Positions 1 to 6,153 of a stretch of DNA of 10,138 bases are shown one piece after another. The first letter of the stretch is position 1. Every line of letters starts with the position of its first letter. The notes under the pieces were generated by a model, which saw nothing but the letters and a program-made list of their open reading frames with translations, was not told where the DNA came from and did no database searches. The stretch is from contig CBFGSB010000110.1 of the NCBI GenBank assembly GCA_965651325.1, positions 1 through 10,138 of the forward strand, read 5' to 3'. Source of the stretch: IDS-8 sp965651325. Lineage in GTDB: Bacteria; Pseudomonadota; Gammaproteobacteria; Steroidobacterales; Woeseiaceae. Made by a program: the position numbers and the translations under genes.

Positions 1-879
1 CGCCGAGCGCTTCTTGTCCTCGAGGATGGAACCGACGCGGAACTGGCCGGGGCCGATCAGGCCGTACTCGTCCTCGTCGAGCACGCCGTTGCCGTTCGGG
101 TCGATGTTGCCGCCCCAGGCGTTGCCCCACAGCCAGCTTTCGTCGGTCGGGTCCGGGTTGCGGGTCCAGCCGCCGTCGTTGCCGGCGACGTCGGTGCGGT
201 CCTTGCGCTCGCTGTACACCGCGCCGACCAGCAAACCGAACGTGTCGTCCGCGAACGTGTTGCTGTAGGTCGCCGAGAATTTCTGGCCGTTGTAGTCCGA
301 AAGCGTGTTGCGGTCGCCTTCCAGCCACAGGAGGCCGCGCTGGCCGTCCTGGTCGAAGGGGCTCGCCGAGCGCAGGTTGATGAGCCCGCCGATCGCGCCT
401 TCCGTGTTGGCCGCCTGAGCGCCCTTGATGACGTCGGCGCCGGAAATGACGTCGGCCGGCAGCACGTCGAAGGCAAAATCCCGCCCGGCGCCGTCGGTCG
501 CCAGGATGCGGCCGTTGAAGGTCGTGAGGGTGTATTCCGGGCCGAGGCCGCGGATGCTCACTTTCTGGCCGTCGCCGCCCGCGGTGCGGGAAATCGACAC
601 GCCGGTGATGTGGGCGAGCGAGTCGGCGACGTTGTCGTCCGGGAACTTGCCGAGCTCCAGGGCGCTGATCGAGTCCTGTACCGTGCTCGCGCTGCGCTTG
701 AGGTCAACCGAACGGGAGAGGCTGCCGCGGATGCCGGTCACCTCGATCACATCCGTGACGCCATCGGGTCCACCCCGCTGGTCCCCGGCGGACTGGGCCC
801 AGCCGGCGGCCGGCGCCAGCAGGACCAGCGACAACGCGCCGGCAAGCGGCAGGTCTCGGTGCATTTTCAACGCTTTCAT
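1..879 (-). CDS. TonB-dependent outer-membrane receptor, N-terminal part (truncated by window edge)
   Basis: The reading frame stays open for 293 codons from the ATG at 879 to the window edge, so the C-terminal beta-barrel is missing. The start is preceded by a good purine-rich ribosome site (GGGGGAGGG). Residues 1 to about 29 form a signal peptide ending in GWAQ. A TonB-box-like segment (DVIEVTG, residues 43-49) runs into VTGIRGSL. The plug domain follows: GKFPDDNVADSL (78-89), ITGVSISR (91-98), VSIRGLGPEYT (107-117), NGR (122-124), and EGAIGGLINLRS (160-171). This pattern is that of the Xanthomonas/Caulobacter TonB-dependent receptor class, which commonly imports carbohydrates. The barrel begins near residue 183. 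Its position opposite an AgaR-type repressor and beside a GalNAc operon suggests it imports GalNAc-containing oligosaccharides; that substrate is inferred. An EF-hand-like loop lies at residues 260-271. Met6 is a possible alternative start but has a poorer upstream site. Confidence 0.93.
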   Translation of the reverse strand, partial: MKALKMHRDLPLAGALSLVLLAPAAGWAQSAGDQRGGPDGVTDVIEVTGIRGSLSRSVDLKRSASTVQDSISALELGKFPDDNVADSLAHITGVSISRTAGGDGQKVSIRGLGPEYTLTTFNGRILATDGAGRDFAFDVLPADVISGADVIKGAQAANTEGAIGGLINLRSASPFDQDGQRGLLWLEGDRNTLSDYNGQKFSATYSNTFADDTFGLLVGAVYSERKDRTDVAGNDGGWTRNPDPTDESWLWGNAWGGNIDPNGNGVLDEDEYGLIGPGQFRVGSILEDKKRSA

Positions 880-1013
880 GGTCCCTCCCCCGAGTACGTT
901 TTCGAACCTGAATCGCAACAAAACGAAACTAAGGCTATACCAGGTTTCGCTTCATCGCAATAGCGAAACTTATCGAAAAGCGGCATACTGCGGCACAACC
1001 TGCGGAGGAACCC
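880..1013. promoter_or_regulatory. Divergent control region with three phased GTTTCG/CGAAAC boxes (candidate AgaR operators)
   Basis: This 134-bp gap separates the divergent receptor and repressor genes. It contains CGAAAC at 924-929, GTTTCG at 944-949 and CGAAAC at 964-969, with starts exactly 20 bp apart. The second and third boxes form a 7-bp inverted repeat, GTTTCGC (944-950) and GCGAAAC (963-969). ATCGCAA occurs twice, at 912-918 and 954-960. Read on the minus strand from 929 down, the first site is a run of TTTCG, TTTTG and TTGCG pentamers. AgaR sites in proteobacteria are reported as multiple copies of a CTTTC-like core, so these are plausible operators; binding itself is inferred. A possible minus-strand -10 element, TATAGC (939 to 934), sits between boxes, with TTGCGA (960 to 955) as a -35 at a short 15-bp spacing. 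No convincing plus-strand promoter is visible. The repressor's ribosome site GGAGGAA is at 1004-1010. Confidence 0.62.
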
Positions 1014-1793
1014 ATGGCGACCAGCCGGAACACCAGCGAGCGGCGCTTGCAGATCAGCGCGATGGTACGGGAACACGGCAGCGTCCAGGTGGCCGCGCTG
1101 GCCAAGCGCTTCGGCGTCAGCCAGCAGACGGTTCGCAAGGACCTGCGCTACCTCGCCGATCACGGCGTCATGGCGCGTGCCTACGGCGGCGGCATCGACA
1201 GCAGCGTCATCAACCTGCCGATGACCGAGGCGACCTACGAATCGCGGCGGGGCGTGCACCTCGAGCAGAAGCAACGCGTCGGCAAGCTGGCCGCGACGAT
1301 GGTCAACCCCGGCGACACCGTGGTCATCGATTCGGGCACGACGGCGATCGAGCTGGCCAAGGCGCTGCCCAACATCGAAGTCACCGTGGTCTCGAACGAC
1401 TTCGGCGTCCTCAGCGTGCTCGCGCGCAAGAGCAACGTCCACCTGGTCATGCTGGGCGGCGAGCTGCGCCGCAAGAACATGGCGTTCTACGGCGGACTCA
1501 CCGTCGAGGCCCTGGACGCGCTGCACGTCAACATGCTGTTCCTCGGCGTCGACGGCTTCGACCTCGAACGCGGCATCACCACGCACTACGAGCCCGAAGC
1601 GATGCTCAACCGCAAGATGGTCGAGGCCGCGAGCGTGGTGGTCGCCATCACCGACAGCTCGAAGTTCGGCACCGTCTGCCTGCACCGGATCATCCGGGTC
1701 GCCGACCTCGACATCCTCATCACCGACACGGACGCGCCGGCGGACATTCGCGAGGCGGCCGACGAGCTCGGCTTCGAGCTGCATCTCGCCTGA
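1014..1793 (+). CDS. agaR: DeoR-family transcriptional repressor, AgaR-like
   Basis: A 259-residue protein of normal length for DeoR-family sugar regulators. Residues 7-60 are the DeoR-type winged helix-turn-helix; the recognition region VAALAKRFGVSQQTVRKDLR spans 26-45. Residues about 80-235 are the DeoRC sensor domain, a fold related to sugar-phosphate isomerases. Visible sensor motifs are DSGTT (106-110, probable phosphate-binding loop), VVSND (125-129), GGELRR (148-153), GVDGFDLERGITT (178-190) and DSSKFG (214-219). The STHYEPEAMLNR-like stretch near 190-200 resembles E. coli AgaR as I recall it. The ATG has GGAGGAA four bases upstream. In this family the protein binds operators without ligand and releases them when a sugar phosphate accumulates. 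Its placement between the receptor and the GalNAc operon, next to repeated TTTCG boxes, supports the AgaR role and autoregulation. The ligand, perhaps GalNAc-6-P or GalN-6-P, is inferred. Confidence 0.88.
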   Translation: MATSRNTSERRLQISAMVREHGSVQVAALAKRFGVSQQTVRKDLRYLADHGVMARAYGGGIDSSVINLPMTEATYESRRGVHLEQKQRVGKLAATMVNPGDTVVIDSGTTAIELAKALPNIEVTVVSNDFGVLSVLARKSNVHLVMLGGELRRKNMAFYGGLTVEALDALHVNMLFLGVDGFDLERGITTHYEPEAMLNRKMVEAASVVVAITDSSKFGTVCLHRIIRVADLDILITDTDAPADIREAADELGFELHLA

Positions 1794-1867
1794 CCGCGGG
1801 ACGCCGCGGCCCGGGAAAGTTTCCGCGCCGCTATGGCGGATGAGGCGCGCCGCGGGAGCATCCCGCG
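1794..1867. terminator. Convergent junction with two GC hairpins, possible bidirectional terminator
   Basis: The agaR-like gene and the amidohydrolase converge here with 77 bp between stop codons. CCGCGG (1794-1799) and CCGCGG (1804-1809) form a hairpin with a 4-nt loop directly after the agaR stop. CGCGGGA (1851-1857) and TCCCGCG (1861-1867) form a 7-bp stem with a 3-nt loop just downstream of the amidohydrolase stop on the minus strand. Neither is followed by a T-run, so these are not canonical intrinsic terminators. They may block read-through or protect 3' ends, but GC-rich DNA forms such hairpins easily. Confidence 0.35.
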
Positions 1868-1870
1868 CCG

Positions 1871-2998
1871 TCATTCGCCTTTTCCGGGCAGCCCGAACAG
1901 CGCAACGGCGTTGCCGTAGAAGATTTTGTCGATGACCGCCCGGGGCAGCCCAAGGCCCGGCACGTCCGCCTCGATGACCGCGACGTGCTGCGTTTCGCCG
2001 GTCGCCAAGTAGCGCCAGTCCGCGGTCCAGGCGGCGTGCGCCTGCCCGCGGAACTCCGCTCCGTCCTCGCCCGGGTTATGCGCCAGGTCGGAGCCGTACA
2101 GGATGCGGTCCTGGTAACGAATGAAGAACTCGCGCACTTTCGCTCGATCGCGCACGGACTGGTACTGCACCTGGCTCATGCGCGCGGCGAGATCGACCCG
2201 GGCCCGCGGGTAGCGGTCGAGGAACCGGCCCAGGCGCTCCACGTCATACTCGAGGCTCGCCATGTGGGCGCCGACGAAAGCGAGCTCCGGGTTCGCGTCG
2301 AGAAAGCGGTCGCGGCTCGCAAGGATGTCCTCGTAGCCCGGCATCTCCGGGTGCAGGTACATGTGATATTGCGGGTGGTTGCGAAAGTACTCACGGTCGT
2401 TGGCCGTCGTCATCTCCTCGAGCGGCAGCCAGCAGTTGTGAGGCTCGCCCTGGTGGGCGATGAGAACGATATCCTGCCCGGCCACCGCCGGCCCGAGCCA
2501 GGCCATGCGCGGATCGTCGAGCATGACCAGCTTGCCGTCCGCGTCCCGCTCGACCATCCCGACGTTCTTCCACACCTTGACCGCCACCGCGCCCTGCCCG
2601 ACCGCCGCGGCGATATCCACGGCGGCGTCGGCTTCCCAGCCCGGCTCGCCGAAGGCGTCCATCGAAAACGTGGTCGCCCAGTGCACGGTCTCCGGCGCGC
2701 GCTCTACGAGCGTGAGTGCTGCTTCGCGCTGCACGGCGAGCGACGGGAAATCCGGGTAATCCACGTTGATGAGCAGCAGCTCGAAATTGTCCGCGCGCGC
2801 CTGCTCGACGAAGGCGCCGTCGACGACATTCGCGTGGGCGTGCGCGTCCAGCTTCGGCACGTCGCGGAAATCGGCCATGGCGTAAGGCTGGCCGCCTGCC
2901 GGCGCCCCTGTCGCGGCCAGAGCCAGCGCGAGGCCAGTCGCCAGCGCGAGAACGCGGGCCGCGGCGGACCTTTGCCCGGAAGGATTCGAGGGCTGCAT
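1871..2998 (-). CDS. Exported amidohydrolase_2-family metal-dependent hydrolase
   Basis: A 375-residue protein with an N-terminal export signal: basic start, hydrophobic VLALATGLALALAATGA (16-32), cleavage probably soon after. The mature part is a TIM-barrel amidohydrolase of the PF04909 (Amidohydro_2) type. Expected metal-site positions are DAHAH (51-55), Lys141 or Lys144 in VAVKVWKN, His182 in IAHQGEP, His245 in GAHMA and Asp304 in YGSDLAHNP. The C-terminal KIFYGNAVALFGL (358-370) is the usual ending of this family. Members include lactonases, decarboxylases and other C-C or C-O hydrolases, so the substrate cannot be read from the sequence. The signal peptide places it in the periplasm or outside the cell. 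It is transcribed divergently from the GH36 operon and shares its control region, so a role on a product of the same glycan is likely. It is not a NagA/AgaA-type cytoplasmic deacetylase. The start has GAGGA about 10 bp upstream, a rather long spacing. Confidence 0.85.
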   Translation of the reverse strand: MQPSNPSGQRSAAARVLALATGLALALAATGAPAGGQPYAMADFRDVPKLDAHAHANVVDGAFVEQARADNFELLLINVDYPDFPSLAVQREAALTLVERAPETVHWATTFSMDAFGEPGWEADAAVDIAAAVGQGAVAVKVWKNVGMVERDADGKLVMLDDPRMAWLGPAVAGQDIVLIAHQGEPHNCWLPLEEMTTANDREYFRNHPQYHMYLHPEMPGYEDILASRDRFLDANPELAFVGAHMASLEYDVERLGRFLDRYPRARVDLAARMSQVQYQSVRDRAKVREFFIRYQDRILYGSDLAHNPGEDGAEFRGQAHAAWTADWRYLATGETQHVAVIEADVPGLGLPRAVIDKIFYGNAVALFGLPGKGE

Positions 2999-3110
2999 GG
3001 CGGGAAGATCCTCGTCAACCGAAACCTAGTCGCAAGATAACGCAACATATCGGTTGCATCAATGCGCGATGTTGGCAGAGAATGAGGGCAAAAGCATACG
3101 AGGGCCCCTC
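2999..3110. promoter_or_regulatory. Divergent control region with one CGAAAC box and a GCAAC/GTTGC inverted repeat
   Basis: This gap lies between the amidohydrolase (minus) and the GH36 operon (plus). CGAAACCT at 3020-3027 is the exact reverse complement of AGGTTTCG at 942-949 in the repressor's own control region. GTCGCAA (3029-3035) differs by one base from the ATCGCAA repeats there. GCAAC (3042-3046) and GTTGC (3053-3057) form an inverted repeat with a 6-bp spacer. These shared words suggest that the AgaR-like protein also controls both flanking genes; this is inference. A weak plus-strand promoter candidate is TTGCAT (3054-3059) with GAGAAT (3078-3083), 18 bp apart. The ribosome site for the GH36 gene is GAGGG at 3100-3104. 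Confidence 0.5.
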
Positions 3111-5198
3111 ATGCCGCTGCCACGCCGTCGCCTCCTCCAGTTGTTGCCTGCCAGTCTTGCCGTCGCGGTGGCGCCGTATCCCCTGCTGCGCTCCGCTTTC
3201 GGCGCGGCCGGCGCCTCGACCGACGGCTTGCCCGTTGCCGGCGACGACACCTTCGCGATGGAATTCGACGGGGAGCTGCGTACGCGGCTCGTCTATCGCG
3301 GCACGCCGGTCACGGGGTTTGGCGCCAGCGAAACCCTGCTCCACGCCGGCGGCGTTATCGACAGCTTCGCGCTCGCCGGTTCCCGTGCGGAGCGCCTGCG
3401 CGACCCGCGGCACGGCAGCGGCCGCCGCACCGTCGTCGAGGGCGTGTCGCCCGCAGGCGTGAGCAAGCGGGTCGAAGTCGTCTTCTATGAGGCTTATCCC
3501 GGGTTCGCGCTGCTGAAAGCGACCTATCGCAATACGGGCGACAAGCCGCTTGCGCTTGCCGGCTGGCGCAACGGCGCGCACGAGCTGCCGGGCGCCGCGG
3601 ACGCGTTCTGGACCTTCTCCGGCGCGACCCACGCCGATCGGCGCGACTGGGCGCAGCCCATGTCGAAGGGGTTCGCGCAGCGGAATTCGCTCGCGATGGT
3701 GGCGCCCGATTACGGCGGCGGCACGCCGGCGGCGAGCGTCTGGTCGCGCGATCTCGGCCTGGCCGTGGGTCACGTCGACACCCTGCCGCGGCTCGTCGAC
3801 CTGCCCGTGCATCACACCGGCGCAGGGGCGTCGGCCGCCGTCGAGCACCTAGAGAGCGTCACCCTGCCGCCCGGCGGCACGCTCGACACGTTCACCACCT
3901 TCGTCTGCCTGCACACGGGCGACTACTTCGCGCCGCTCGCGCTGTACCGGCAATTCATGGCGAACGCAGGGATCCGCGCGGCGGTGGCGCCGGAATCCGC
4001 CTTCGCACCCGTATGGTGCGCCTGGGGCTACGAGCGCAACTTCACGACCGAGCAGATCATCGGCACCCTGCCCAAGGTGCGCGAGCTCGGCTTCGAATGG
4101 GCGGTGCTGGACGACGGCTGGCAGACGAACGAAGGCGACTGGGAGATCGACCGCAACAAGTTCCCGCGCGGCGAGGCGGACATGATCGCCTTCGTCCGGG
4201 CCGTTCGCGCGCAGGGACTGCGCCCCAGGCTGTGGATCGCTCCGCTCGCCGCCGATCCCGGCAGCGACGTGCTGCACGAGCACGCGGACATGCTGCTGCT
4301 CGACGAATGGGGTGCGTTCCAGAAGGTGAGCTGGTGGAACGCGCTGACGCAGTGCCCGGCTTACCGGCCGACCGTGGACTACTACGTTGCGCTGGTGAAA
4401 AAGATCATCGGCGAATGGGGCTTCGAAGGGTTGAAGCTGGACGGGCAGCACCTGAATTCCGTCGCCCCCTGCCACAATCCCGCGCACCAGCACGCGCATC
4501 CCAACGAATCGCTGGAGAAGCTGCCCGACTTCTGGCAGGCGATCCACACCGCGGCCCACGAGGCGAACCCCGAGGCCGTGGTCGAGCTCTGCCCCTGCGG
4601 CACGGCCTTCTCCTTCCACAACCTGCCGGCGACGGACCAGTATCCGTCGTCCGATCCGCTGTCCTCGCGGCAGGTTCGCCAGAAAGGCAAGACGATGAAG
4701 GCGCTCATGGGCGGGCGCAGCAGTTTCGCGGGCGATCATGTCGAGCTCAGCGACGGCGGCCGGGATTTCGCATCGAGCGTCGGCATCGGTGCGGTCATCT
4801 CCACGAAGTTCACCTGGCCGGAGGACACGGACCGGCCGCTCGAGCAGCTTCCGCCCGGCGGCTACCGGCTGACGGAGGAGAAAGAGCGCCTGTGGCGCAA
4901 ATGGGTGGAGCTGTACAAGGCGCACAACCTGCCGAAGGGCGAATACCGCGGCGAGCTGTACGACATCGGCTTCGACAAGCCGGAGGGCCACGCGATCGAG
5001 AAGGACGGCGCCCTCTATTACACGTTCTTCGCCGACCAGTGGCGCGGGCGCATCCCGTTGCGGGGACTGGGCTCCGGCCGGTACCGCGTGCGCGACCTGT
5101 TCAACGGCCGCGACCTCGGCGAAGTCGACGCCCGGTCGAACGCGCTGGACGCGGCATTCGAGGGTTTCCTGTTCGTCAAAGCGGAGAAGTCCGCGTGA
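3111..5198 (+). CDS. Exported GH36-type glycosidase, candidate alpha-N-acetylgalactosaminidase / alpha-galactosidase
   Basis: I chose the ATG at 3111 (695 residues) over in-frame ATGs at 3054 and 3069. It has GAGGG six bases upstream and begins directly with an export signal, PRRRLLQLLPASLAVAVAP, which is Tat-like (three arginines before a hydrophobic stretch). Residues about 45-290 are a beta-rich N-terminal domain. A GH36/melibiase (beta/alpha)8 barrel follows: VWCAWGY (301-307), VLDDGWQ (332-338), and GDWEIDRNKFP (342-352). LKLDG (441-445) gives probable nucleophile Asp444. ELCPCG (492-497) stands where many family members have a GGG-type motif. TDQYPSSDP (508-516) gives probable acid/base Asp509, by analogy with the SDDF..RDPASH motif of raffinose-synthase/SIP1-like members. 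A small beta domain closes the chain (about 610-695). The family hydrolyses terminal alpha-galactosyl or alpha-GalNAc groups. Neighbouring agaS, agaZ and an amino-sugar kinase point to GalNAc; that specificity is inferred. It overlaps the next gene by 4 bp. Confidence 0.87.
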   Translation: MPLPRRRLLQLLPASLAVAVAPYPLLRSAFGAAGASTDGLPVAGDDTFAMEFDGELRTRLVYRGTPVTGFGASETLLHAGGVIDSFALAGSRAERLRDPRHGSGRRTVVEGVSPAGVSKRVEVVFYEAYPGFALLKATYRNTGDKPLALAGWRNGAHELPGAADAFWTFSGATHADRRDWAQPMSKGFAQRNSLAMVAPDYGGGTPAASVWSRDLGLAVGHVDTLPRLVDLPVHHTGAGASAAVEHLESVTLPPGGTLDTFTTFVCLHTGDYFAPLALYRQFMANAGIRAAVAPESAFAPVWCAWGYERNFTTEQIIGTLPKVRELGFEWAVLDDGWQTNEGDWEIDRNKFPRGEADMIAFVRAVRAQGLRPRLWIAPLAADPGSDVLHEHADMLLLDEWGAFQKVSWWNALTQCPAYRPTVDYYVALVKKIIGEWGFEGLKLDGQHLNSVAPCHNPAHQHAHPNESLEKLPDFWQAIHTAAHEANPEAVVELCPCGTAFSFHNLPATDQYPSSDPLSSRQVRQKGKTMKALMGGRSSFAGDHVELSDGGRDFASSVGIGAVISTKFTWPEDTDRPLEQLPPGGYRLTEEKERLWRKWVELYKAHNLPKGEYRGELYDIGFDKPEGHAIEKDGALYYTFFADQWRGRIPLRGLGSGRYRVRDLFNGRDLGEVDARSNALDAAFEGFLFVKAEKSA

Positions 5199-6142
5199 GC
5201 GCGGTGGCCGCGGGCGCGGCACACAACGGCGGCCGCCGCTGGCTCGTTTACGCGCTCACGACCGTCGGCCTGTGGGGCGTTTGGGGCGCCACCGCGGGCA
5301 TCTCGGCCGCGCGCGGCTTCCCCGACACACTGGTCTACTGTGTCTGGGCGCTGACGATGATCCCGCCGGCCGTGTTCATCCTGTGGCGCAACGGCTGGCA
5401 GCTCGATCGCTCCCGGGGAGCGATCGTTTACGGCATGCTCATCGGGCTGCTCGGCGCCGGCGGGCAGATGCTGCTGTTCCATGCCCTCACCATCGGGCCG
5501 GCCTATTTCATTTTCCCGATCATTTCGCTGTCGCCGGTGGTGACGATCGCGCTGTCGTTCACGCTGCTCCGCGAGCGCACCGGGCTGCCGGGCAGCGTAG
5601 GCATCGTCCTCGCGCTGATCGCCCTGCCGATGCTCGACCTCTCGCTCGGCGGCGGCGGCATCGGCGGGCTCGGCTGGTTCGTCCTCGCGCTGCTCGTGAT
5701 GTTCGCCTGGGGCGTGCAGGCCTATTTCATGAAAGTGGCCAACAACTCGATCGGCGCCGAAAGCATCTTCTTCTACATGGCGGTGAGCGCATTGGCGCTC
5801 GCCCCGGTCGCGTGGGCGATGACCGACTTCAGTGCACCGGTGAACACCGGCCTCGACGGGCCGTGGCTCGCCGCCGTCATCCAGGTGCTGAATGCCGTCG
5901 GCGCGCTGATGCTGGTGTACGCGTTTCGCTACGGCAAAGCCATGGTCGTGGCGCCGCTCACGAACGCCGGCGCACCGCTGGTGACCGCCGCGCTCGCGCT
6001 CGCTTTCGCCGGCGTCGTACCCGGCCCGCTGAAGCTCACCGGGCTGCTGCTTGCCCTGGTCGCGGCGGTGCTCCTGTCACTGGAACCGGAGCCGGCATCC
6101 GTGCCGGAGCGGGCGCGGCGGCCGGCCAGGACCGTCGGCTGA
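5195..6142 (+). CDS. EamA/DMT-superfamily inner-membrane permease, candidate sugar importer
   Basis: A 315-residue membrane protein starting at GTG 5195, inside the GH36 stop (GTGA overlap), with GGAGAAG about 6 bp upstream. About ten hydrophobic helices can be placed: near residues 16-34, 45-64, 76-95, 101-124, 132-149, 157-177, 190-209, 222-243, 250-273 and 277-295. Two EamA repeats are recognisable. LLFHALTIGPAYFIFPIISL (93-112) in the first half has its counterpart in LVYAFRYGKAMVVAPLTNAG (240-259) in the second. DMT proteins move small metabolites including sugars, but substrates cannot be read from sequence. The gene lies between an exported glycosidase and cytoplasmic amino-sugar enzymes, and no PTS, ABC or MFS transporter is present in the window. 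It is therefore the best candidate for bringing GalNAc or galactosamine into the cytoplasm. This role is inferred; export of a product is an alternative. The C-terminal tail is short, basic and probably cytoplasmic. Confidence 0.88.
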   Translation: MSAVAAGAAHNGGRRWLVYALTTVGLWGVWGATAGISAARGFPDTLVYCVWALTMIPPAVFILWRNGWQLDRSRGAIVYGMLIGLLGAGGQMLLFHALTIGPAYFIFPIISLSPVVTIALSFTLLRERTGLPGSVGIVLALIALPMLDLSLGGGGIGGLGWFVLALLVMFAWGVQAYFMKVANNSIGAESIFFYMAVSALALAPVAWAMTDFSAPVNTGLDGPWLAAVIQVLNAVGALMLVYAFRYGKAMVVAPLTNAGAPLVTAALALAFAGVVPGPLKLTGLLLALVAAVLLSLEPEPASVPERARRPARTVG

Positions 6143-6153
6143 GGGCGCCACCT

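Noticed and set aside
1871..2998. Identification of the amidohydrolase as the missing GalNAc-6-P deacetylase (AgaA/NagA).
   Set aside because: Motifs and length fit amidohydrolase_2 rather than the NagA group, and the signal peptide puts it on the wrong side of the membrane for a phosphorylated cytoplasmic substrate.
3054..3110. An earlier ATG at 3054 (or 3069) as the start of the GH36 protein.
   Set aside because: It would put a polar, non-signal extension before the Tat-like signal and overlap the likely promoter. ATG 3111 has GAGGG at the right distance.
3326..3334. GCGAAACC within the GH36 gene as an additional operator.
   Set aside because: It falls inside coding sequence. CGAAAC/GTTTCG hexamers also occur singly in other genes here, so only the clustered intergenic copies carry weight.
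4013..5194. The upstream extension of the permease frame back to 4013, which would give a fused protein of about 709 residues.
   Set aside because: The part before 5195 is an out-of-frame, low-complexity shadow of the GH36 gene. GTG 5195 has a ribosome site and starts directly before the first membrane helix.
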